Assembly (NCBI GenBank): GCA_024734495.1
Contig: JALMQS010000187.1
Coordinates: 17,918,455-17,982,454 of the forward strand
Length of the DNA stretch: 64,000 bases
Direction: 5' to 3'
Origin: Forficula auricularia
Taxonomy: Eukaryota > Arthropoda > Insecta > Dermaptera > Forficulidae
Shown here: one piece after another, positions 56,067 through 64,000 of the stretch
Position numbering within the stretch: the first letter of the stretch is position 1
Layout: every line of letters begins with the position of its first letter
Translations under genes and position numbers: made by a program
The notes under the pieces: model-generated
Database searches by the model: none
Seen by the model: only the letters and a program-made list of their open reading frames with translations
Told to the model about the DNA's origin: nothing

Positions 56067-56322
56067 TATTTGTTTGAGACTATAGTTTCGAAGATTTGGT
56101 CTTCATCATCAGGTCTTTTTTAATTATAAATGTTGTTTTTCATGGAGTCAATATCCATACGATATTGACTCCAAACAAATAAATAATATATAGGTATATA
56201 CAGATATATCATCTCGATATATATGTGTGTATGTTTATATCAAGTAGAGGACAACCTCTTTGTTTCTCTTTGTGAATCAACAACCCTGCTACTCTCGGCA
56301 AACACAAAAACTTTTCAATTAA
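55964..56322. mobile_element. Repeat family R: palindromic element with hammerhead-like core, 11-bp TSD
   Basis: Flanked by a perfect 11-bp duplication ACTGTACTTTT (55953-55963 and 56323-56333). Right end carries CTGCTACTCTCGGCAAACAC, the same terminal block as the 20-kb element, in reverse. Arms TATATCGAGATGATATATCT and AGAGGTTGTCCTCT are inverted. A (TA)n tract lies in one arm. Confidence 0.8.
56078..56112 (-). ncRNA. Hammerhead-ribozyme-like motif at 56 kb
   Basis: Minus strand: CTGATGA (56112-56106), one extra T, stem II GAAGA/TCTTC with a CCAAA loop, then GAAACTATAGTC (56089-56078) with an intact palindromic stem III ACTATAGT and C17. Stem I is poor in this copy. Confidence 0.55.
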
Positions 56323-56647
56323 ACTGTACTTTTAATTGAAATTGTTTTTTTTTCATTTTTAATTCACGAAAATAAAACCCTTTATATGGATTGTCCTGTT
56401 TATTAATTTTATTATTTGGTAATCACTTTTTGAGAAAAAAATAAAGAAATATATGTATTCTTTTATTATAGGAGGTGTTATATCGAGCAACAACAACTAT
56501 AATTTCATTCAGTCTACCTTTTAGAATGACGTTACAAGCACTTGAAAACGATTCTAGAATTAGATGTTGAATCATTGTGCATTTTAATGGGATTTTCTTA
56601 TTGAAAATGTTTAATCTAGGTGGTTTCAACCGAAACTTCTCTTTTGA

Positions 56648-57207
56648 CAGAGGCATAACTAGCGAACTTGGGGTCTATGGCTAACTATAGCTACGGCGTC
56701 TATATACACAGAGTAAAATGTTATTAAATAAGTTGAACTTTTCGGGATTTTGCATACGCAAAATCATCAATGCTGGTGGCAAAATCCACAATGACAAAAA
56801 CATCACATTGAATAGAGAATAAACTTAAATTACTTCGTCTATCTTGATTAATTGATGATCTTAAATGATTTTTGATTAGTTTAAGTTTACTCAAAGTTCT
56901 TTCACCGGTTACAGGTAAACAAAGAAGTATTCTTAATATTAGGGTGAATATGATTCGCACAAATCCCATTGAATCATTCCTTCTAAAATTTGAAGATACT
57001 ATAATTTTTGCCACTTTCAGCGATCGTTCAAGAGAGCGCGCTTTCTTCTAGCTTCTATTACAGTGACTGATACAGTTACTGTAGCTTCTATAAGAAATAA
57101 GAAAATAAGTTTTATGCAAAATTTTGCGATCATGAATAATTACTATCTCTTTTTGACAATAGCGCTTTGACCAACGCCACACTGGCCATAGGCTAGTTAT
57201 GCCTCTG
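56648..57207 (-). mobile_element. hAT element with transposase fragment, perfect TSD
   Basis: Perfect 16-bp inverted ends CAGAGGCATAACTAGC and perfect 8-bp TSD TCTTTTGA (56640-56647 and 57208-57215). Carries the transposase fragment at 56724-57014. Confidence 0.92.
56724..57014 (-). pseudogene. hAT transposase C-terminal dimerisation fragment
   Basis: 96 codons, including ILLCLPVTGERTLSKLKLIK, NHLRSSINQDRRSNLSLFSI and FATSIDDFAYAKSRKVQL: the hAT C-terminal dimerisation domain. A few residues normally between LPVT and GER are missing. The catalytic part and zinc finger are absent, so this is an internally deleted copy inside well-preserved termini. Related to, but clearly different from, the fragment at 300-774. 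Confidence 0.85.
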
Positions 57208-57215
57208 TCTTTTGA

Positions 57216-58695
57216 TAAACTTTGCAAACAACGAATCAAATTTATTAAAAGTGGTGTAAGTTGAGAAAGACGGACATAATACGATATCGCTTTTTTCATA
57301 TAATGAAGTTTAGGTGACCAGGTGGATGAGCTGAAAATGTTTTTTAGAATAGACCACCCATGGTTAAAATAGAAAAATATTTTAAAATTACACTTCGGTG
57401 CGAAGTTTCCGTTTCTTGTTAAAATGAACCTGCAGTCGGTTAACAAAGAGATAGTGGGTGGCGGACAGGAAAGGGTGGCTGATTGGACGGAAGATGTTCG
57501 CATTTCCTCAGCTGCCACTGCACATGCAAGCATTTGTTTCGTTCAATGACCTTGATCAAGGATCCGCAGACGCATGCGTACTCGACCATCCTAAGCCACT
57601 CAAAAAATGAGTGGGACCGTGCGATCCAATTTGAAAGGACCGGATCCAAGTGACAGACCAAATTCGTTTAACTAATAAAACCAACCAATAATTTAACAAG
57701 TTAATTTGATTGATATGTTGATAAGTATCTTTCTCCTGTCCTCTTTTGCCCATAGAAAAGGATATGAAAGAGCTAACCAAAGGAGAATAGAACCGAATTT
57801 AAAATTCAAATATTGAAATTTCTACTCTCCCAGAAGATAATATTTGTTTATTTCAACATGAGTAAGAAAGTTCAAATTCGATAGTACAAAGAAGAGCAAA
57901 GTGTAATGGAAATGCAGATGTTTTCTTTTGCCTGACAAACTAATTACATGGAAATGATAATCTATTTGTAGGTAACACTGAGAGATGGAAAGAAAAAATT
58001 CACAGCTAATCTTCAGGTACACTCTTTCTTTCTCTGTCTATCTCTGGTTTTTATATTCCTCAAGGTAAATGAGATGGAAGCATTAAAACAATCTTTATGG
58101 GAAAATCTTGTCGGAGAATAAATCATCGCGGTAGGAGATAGAGAGTGGAGGGGTAACTTGCTTTCCTTTTTCTTATTTCGCAGGTCTGCTTTGTCTGTGA
58201 CCCTGTTTGACCATTTACGAACCGAGGGAGAGGTCAACATCGTAGCATATTCCGAAATGTCGAGATTTCTCTCTCTCTCACTCACTTTTAACTCAATGAA
58301 CACACCTGTTGGTTAAAAATCAAGAATGAAATGCAGAATGGAGTGGATTACAAGCGAGAAAATTACCATTTTCTATTCATTGGTAAGCGTCAACTGGTTT
58401 TAATTGTCACTCCTCGCCTCATCTGTGACGATGAGATAAGGGCCACATATCGAAACACCCGCATCCGAGATGTTCTAATTCGAAAGAAATGAGGGTCTTT
58501 AATATAACAACAACATCCGACAAACAGTTCATTTCCTTCTTGTATCGAATTATCTTTTTAAATAAAAGGAAAACAACAACTAGAATAAAAATTTTTTGTG
58601 CCAATGTAAACTTTTTAGATGATATAAGCTTAATCAGTGTGTCTGGGTTAAAAGAATAATAATTATTTATCATTATTATTATTCAGTTCCATTAT
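57216..58695. other. Non-coding, moderately GC patches
   Basis: 57430-57680 is less AT-rich and open on the minus strand for up to 161 codons in overlapping frames, with no recognised motif; it could be an upstream exon or promoter of the GAS2-like gene, but I cannot support it. The rest is unassigned. Confidence 0.35.
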
Positions 58696-58758
58696 TTAGA
58701 TATTAGATTTGACAAATCAGAGGAAAATAGGAACAATTAAACAGTGTTAAAACATTCC

Positions 58759-58808
58759 ATCAATTTCGACGTTTCGCCAATTTATTATGGCTTCATCAGG
58801 CTCTTGAT
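58759..58808 (-). ncRNA. Hammerhead-ribozyme-like motif, left arm, full core
   Basis: Minus strand: CTGATGA (58799-58793), one extra A, stem II GCCA/TGGC (8-base loop), GAAACGTC (58775-58768) with palindromic ACGT and C17. Stem I: C/G next to the core, a GAG/AAA internal loop, then ATCAA (58808-58804) with TTGAT (58763-58759). All conserved core bases are present. Confidence 0.62.
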
Positions 58809-59036
58809 CAATTTCACAAAACACTTAGTCATTAATCTTCTTACCAATTAGAATATATATATCGATACCAACATGAACACACTCATTTGTACAATACTAT
58901 CAATTATTTAGAGTAGCCAGCAATGGATTCAACCAGACTAACTGTACATCTTCGACTGTCGAGTGTGTTTATGTTGGTATCTATATATGTATTCTAATTG
59001 GTAAGAAGATAAATGACAAAGTGTTTTGTGAAATTG

Positions 59037-59086
59037 ATCAAGAGCCTGGTGAAACCATAATAAATTGGCGAAACGTCGCAATTGAT
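59037..59086 (+). repeat. Hammerhead-like motif, right arm, mutated
   Basis: Same layout on the plus strand, but the core is CTGGTGA and stem II has lost its first pairs; GAAACGTC and the outer stem I pair remain. Confidence 0.55.
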
Positions 59087-59149
59087 GAAATGTTTTAACA
59101 ATGATTAATTGTTCCTATTTTCCTCTGATTTGTCAAATCTAATAATTAT

Positions 59150-60929
59150 TTATCTTAGATATGAAATTTCGTTAGAAATGTTTCCCCATGGTGTTATAAA
59201 AATATTAGACAAAAATGTCGATGGATAATTAAAAATATCGAAATTTCGAAAGGGGCCACTGTAATGGATAATGTATGTATACTGTAACTAATCTGCTTGT
59301 AGTATGTTTTTCGCATGGCTCATGCTCTCCTTTTCCGAACTTATCATATTCGTACTTTATGTAAAAAACAATTTGAGAATCTACAGAGGCACTACATAGT
59401 CTGAAACATTGTGCTACAAGGGTAGCCATCTTTCAAAAATTTTATTTGGTCATTACCTTTTTAATTCAATATTATTATATTAATATATGCCTATATTATT
59501 TTAAAAAAATTAACATAAAATCTGAACCCTCTTAAAGATATTTTATGATTATCTGTTAGGTTCTATTCTTCATAATACTTATTTTAAGAGTATTTTGAAT
59601 TTACAACAGAGATATCCTATAATGTCCAATTTACAGTCATTCAAAACGGATAAATAAATTCTATGAACGTACTTGGCTGAATGTGTATTATGGTCTGAAA
59701 ACTACAAATGACATAACCTGCTGTTAGTTTTGACTCAATAGCTAATGTAAACCAATACGAAAGATTACTGTTTTCAAATACAGACATATATGAAAATATT
59801 TAAATATTCAAAAATAAACAAATAGAAAAATGTCTCTGCCAGCAAAGAATTTAAAATGAATTTATTAAGAGACTCCTATTCCTTACTTATTTCTGAGGAC
59901 GTTATTAATTGTTAAAGATCTAACAAATCCCAAAACTAAAAACATTGCTTAAGAAAAGCTCGTAAACTAATATTATATTTATTTCGCATCAAATATATAT
60001 ATTTTAATTGAATCCTTTATCTTTAACCACCAAAGAAAGACTCTACTATGAAATAAGTGATAGTAAAGAACCAATGGAACTTTTTAAATAAAGAACTCAT
60101 TGACATAAATGGTATTCTGTTCTGATGGCGTCAACACTTGTTATTTCTAAGAATGTGGCTGACAATGCCAACTACTGGCGTAGCGCCAACTACTCACAGT
60201 TTTACCCTATATAGTATATAAAATATTAAAATATGTTAATTGTAGGTGTGTATGGATGAGCCTCGATATTTTTTACATCTCACTACCTATTCTTAACAGC
60301 AAAGTTACCCAACCAAAGTAGAGGAGGATATATTTAAGTGAAACGTATAATTTAGTATTATCAATTATTATTGTCCTTTAAATGAAAAACAGAACAAGGA
60401 CCTTGCTAGAAATTAGAATTGACAAATGTTTAAAAAATGACTTCGAAATTTTCAGAAATTTTTCTATGAAATCATAAAAATATATAATAATTTTCAAGGA
60501 TTAGTAAAATTTTGTCCAAGAGTATCCGGTTTTAATGAGTATGCTGAAGGTCGGAAAGAGTAGATCCTCATCACCAAATTAGTATTAAATTATTCTAATT
60601 AGACCGAAAACAAAATAATTGTATTTTTCATTAAGTATTAATTTTTTTTGAATGAAATTAATGGTGGGAATAGTGAGAACTTTCTAAGACTCCGCTCGCT
60701 CATCGCTGCAAATTTTAGTATTTTGGTAATAATTTTGTCCGCGAATAATTTGGACTAGAAATATAAAATTTGACATATAATAAAGGACCAGCTTATGAAT
60801 AGAAAGTAATTTGACAAATTTCAGCTCGTTACCAACAATGTTCAACACCACATATAACAATAAAGGACAAATTTAAAATATGGTATAACGAATTGATTTT
60901 CTGCTTCTTCAAACGTATATTCTGAAGCT
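59150..60929. other. Non-coding, unassigned
   Basis: AT-rich; a 66-codon minus frame at 59429-59229 has no recognised domain. Confidence 0.45.
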
Positions 60930-61215
60930 CATCATCATCATCATACAATCCTAAGACTGGTTTGATTCAACTCACCCCCTCTACTCAACTCTCTCATGCC
61001 AACTACTCTAAAGGTCGCACTTGACATATTTTTAATCTATGGGAGAATATTCTAATCTAGGGGTTCCACTTCCCTTCTTTATTTTATCTTCACCCTCTAA
61101 AATATCTCTCGTGTCTAACATGTATCTTATCATCTAAACTCATTGTCTCTTCATCAGATTCTTGGTTTGCTTCTTTTCTCTAATTTTTCAAGAACTTCCT
61201 CATTTGTAATTCTAT
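60930..61215 (+). repeat. LINE 3' untranslated family (CCTAAGACTGGTTT), second copy
   Basis: ATCCTAAGACTGGTTTGATT and the following 160 bp match the interrupted copy at 18345-18960, preceded by a (CAT)n tract. Non-coding. Confidence 0.6.
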
Positions 61216-61537
61216 TATGAAGTAAATAAGCTCCAAATCTAAGGAGATATTTTTGGAAATATACAAATTTTCACACACCGATCACCCGTTATCGTGTTAT
61301 TTCAGTTAATAAATTCAAACAGACAGACGCACAAATAAATAAATAAATAGTAAAAAAATCTGATTTTTTCACTGTTTCAGACATTTCTAAGGATGAATAT
61401 TAAAAAAATGAATTTATTTAGCCTCTCAGAAAGCAAAATTAAAAAAATCTGAATTTTATCCAAGCCTTATATATGAGAATTAAGTTAAACTTTTTTAATG
61501 TGGCGGACCGTCAATCTCATTTGTTTGAAATTAAAAA

Positions 61538-63774
61538 AATAAACTGCAACGGATCGTTGCTAAACTTTATCCAAATTCATTTGAAATATTAATATGTTTG
61601 TTCCTTTATTATTAATCAGATATCACTTGCAATTTGTAGTTCATATTGAAATTAATTCAAAAATAATTCTCATTTAAGAGTCGAGGAATAACCATTCTAC
61701 ATTGGATTTTTGACGTTTCGGTTTTTATTGGTAACCATTGCTGAAGACATAGAGGAATCGACTTAAAATCAAAAATAGCCATCGATTCTCATCTAATACT
61801 TGAGGAATAACAATTCTACATTAGGTTTTTGACGTTTCGATTATTATTGGTAACCATTGCTGAAGACATGGAGGAAACGACTTAAAATCAAAAATAACGA
61901 TCGATTCTTATCTAATACTAGAGGAATAACCTTATTGAATTCCATTTTTGATGTTTTGACTATTAATGGAAACCTCTACTGAAAATGTAGAAGAATCGAC
62001 TTAAAATCAAAAAGACTAAATTCTTTTATGGCAAACAACTCAAGCTTGAGTTGTTTACCAAAAAAGAATTTAGTCTTTTTGATTTTAAGTCGATTCTTCT
62101 ACATTTTCAGTAGAGGTTTCCATTAATAGTCAAAACATCAAAAATGGAATTCAATAAGGTTATTCCTCTAGTATTAGATAAGAATCGATCGTTATTTTTG
62201 ATTTTAAGTCGATTCCTCCATGTCTTCAGCAATGGTTACCAATAATAATCGAAACGTCAAAAACCTAATGTAGAATTGTTATTCCTCAAGTATTAGATGA
62301 GAATCAATCGCTATTTTTGATTTTAAGTCGATTCCTCTATGTCCTCAGCAATGGTTACCAATAAAAACCGAAACGTCAAAAATCCAATATAGAATGATTA
62401 TTCCTCAAGTACTAGATGAGAATCAATCGCTATTTTTGGTTTAAAGTTGATTTCTCTATGTCTTCAGGAATGGTTACTAATAAAAACCGAAACGTCAAAA
62501 ATCCAATATAGAATGGATATTTCTCAAGTATTAGATGAGAATCAATCGCTATTTTTTATTTTAAGTCGATTCCTCCATGTCTTCAGCAATGGTTACTAAT
62601 AAAAACCGAAACGTCAAAAATCCAATATAGAATGATTATTCCTCAAGTACTAGATGAGAATCAATCGCTATTTTTGGTTTAAAGTCGATTTCTCTATGTC
62701 TTCAGCAATGGTTACTAATAAAAACCGAAACGTCAAAAATCCAATATAGAATGATTATTCCTCAAGTACTAGATGAGAATCAATCGCTATTTTTGGTTTA
62801 AAGTCGATTTCTCTATGTCTTCAACAATGGTTACTAATAAAAACCGAAACGTCAAAAATCCAATATAGAATGATTATTCCTCAAGAACTAGATGAGAATC
62901 AATCGCTATTTTTGGTTTAAAATCGATTTCTCTATGTCTTCAGCAATGGTTACTAATAAAAACCGAAACGTCAAAATCCAATATAGAATGATTATTCCTC
63001 AAGTACTAGATGAGAATCAATCGCTATTTTTGGTTTAAAATCGATTTCTCTGTCTTCAGCAAAGGTAACGGATAAGAAAACAACGCAGTTGCTATGGTTA
63101 CTCATAAAAATTCCTCCCAAATTTTTAGCATTTCACAGAGAGAAGCCTATCCATTCTTACTTAAGTTAGGTTAAATGAGCTATATTAAAACGATCAAATG
63201 AATAAATTTAAAAATTTTTTTAAAAGTACTATCTTACTTTAGAGTAAAGTACTTTAAAATATAATTTTACTAAAAACTTTATTTAACCTTTTTTGTGGTC
63301 CCCAAGGTACTTAATTAGGATATTAAATTTCATCAAAATTGGTTAAGTCATTTTCAAAATATTTAGAAAAAAATAAAAAAGTACCGAAATAAAGTACTAA
63401 TGTTTGTGGGCCGATATGTACCAAAAACTAATCAGCGCTTCATTTTGTTAAACTAATGGTAGGTTTTCAATTTCATTTCAATCGGTGCAACGGTGTGGAA
63501 AAATCGTGGGCCAAAAAAGCGATAACATACATACATACATCCATACGCACGCACTAAATGAAAAAATCGCCCTTTTTGGCCTCTCGACGAGACCCCATGT
63601 AATTTTTGACAAAACCGTCACGTGTTAAAATTCAACCTATATGAATACTACAATTTGTGACTTTAATTGAATCCATGGGTTCCGTAGTCTTTACCTGAGG
63701 ACCCTTTGAAGCCACGCTTGCCCCGAGAGCGATTACAATACTTTACCCATGCTTTGCATTGGATAAAGTAAAAA
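61538..63774 (-). repeat. Repeat family B, copy 2, split by a fold-back element
   Basis: From 63774 down to 63230 it matches the start of repeat B (CGATTACAATACTTTACCCA, ATGCTTTGCAT in the plus text). The other end, CAACGGATCGTTGC, lies at 61545-61613. The two halves join cleanly when the 1.6-kb insert is removed. Confidence 0.8.
61614..63229. mobile_element. Fold-back element with 119-bp tandem units
   Basis: Palindrome centred at 62044/62045 (CAACTCAAGCTTGAGTTG) with arms of about 370 bp made of roughly 119-bp units. The right side continues as a tandem array to about 63080, with units starting near 62169, 62288, 62407, 62526, 62645, 62764, 62883 and 63001. Each unit carries AAAACCGAAACGTCAAAAAT. 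No ORF. It resembles Foldback-type elements in layout. Confidence 0.8.
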
Positions 63775-64000
63775 TATTGAAAGTAGTAAAACAATTTTAT
63801 AATGATTTTATTTCAACACTCTATTGTTTCTCTTGCACCTGAGCATTTAGTGCTTATTTAGTTCCTACATATGTTGTATAAAAAAAGTGATTCTTCACAT
63901 AAATGCTGGTTTTATAATGTGTTAATTATGACAGTATGCAAACAAAAGACAAGATAATTAATTTCAACAGCCTTCTAAGCAATTTTCCCAATAGCATTTG

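Larger units (their letters stand above)
58701..59144. mobile_element. Palindromic element with hammerhead-like core in each arm
   Basis: TTAGATTTGACAAATCAGAG, then AAAATAGGAACAATTAA, at the left, inverted at the right (TTGTTCCTATTTTCCTCTG, ATTTGTCAAATCTAATAA). Centre near 58920. The arms carry hammerhead-like motifs, intact at left, mutated at right. Sequence family differs from R. Confidence 0.8.

Noticed and set aside
57048..57661. CH-domain or other exon of the GAS2-like gene in overlapping minus frames
   Set aside because: No CH-domain motif, and the overlapping open frames contradict each other; 57048-57207 is the inside end of a hAT element.
62407..63080. Hammerhead ribozymes in the 119-bp satellite
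   Set aside because: GAAACGTC and a GGTT/AACC pair are present in each unit, but no CTGANGA core lies upstream; the place is taken by TTCAGCAA. The minus-strand CTGAAGA is followed by GAATCGAC or GAAATCGAC, which lacks the required A-U pair and stem I.

Overview
The window is AT-rich, TE-dense animal DNA, most likely from an arthropod. Three things point that way: a split gene with canonical GT-AG introns and a GAS2-like domain of the kind found in the insect pickled eggs (pigs) gene; many 3' ends of arthropod-type non-LTR retrotransposons; and abundant hAT, Harbinger and Helitron MITEs. The exact species cannot be told from the sequence. There are two 100-N assembly gaps (7888-7987 and 22323-22422).

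Only one convincing host gene is present: the 3' part of a GAS2-like cytoskeletal linker gene on the minus strand. Its nine coding exons run from 51095 down to the stop at 40194. They splice in frame to 568 residues: a GAR (GAS2) microtubule-binding domain, a long Ser/Thr/Pro/Arg-rich tail, and an SRIP (SxIP) EB1-binding motif near the C-terminus. The CH-domain exons expected upstream were not found in 51-64 kb.

Layout: 0-18 kb is a mosaic of nested repeats. It includes repeat family A (several copies), a hAT and a Harbinger MITE inserted in one A copy, palindromic MITEs, LINE 3' ends, and a 2.1-kb TIR element holding repeat family B. 18-22 kb has LINE fragments, a palindromic hammerhead-like element with a 13-bp target duplication, a perfect eight-unit heat-shock element array, and a hAT MITE with an inserted SINE. 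22.2-26.4 kb is a Ty3/gypsy-type retrotransposon on the minus strand, with gag and pol joined by an A-AAA-AAC slippery site at the gag stop. 26.9-27.6 kb holds remnants of a PIF/Harbinger transposase and a BESS-type partner gene. 27.9-40 kb is mostly non-coding and contains two TTAA-flanked MITEs, a palindrome with tRNA-like arms and more hAT MITEs. 40-51 kb is the GAS2-like gene, with repeats in its introns. 51-64 kb is non-coding apart from a hAT fragment, two more hammerhead-like palindromes and a 1.6-kb fold-back element of 119-bp units that splits a copy of family B.

The most interesting signal is a scattered set of short, mostly palindromic retroposon-like elements. They carry hammerhead-ribozyme-like cores (CTGANGA, a stem II, then GAA plus a self-complementary stem III plus C/A) with compensating stem I pairs. 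Two of the host elements have perfect 11- and 13-bp target duplications. This fits hammerhead-bearing Penelope-like or retrozyme-like elements and can be tested directly.
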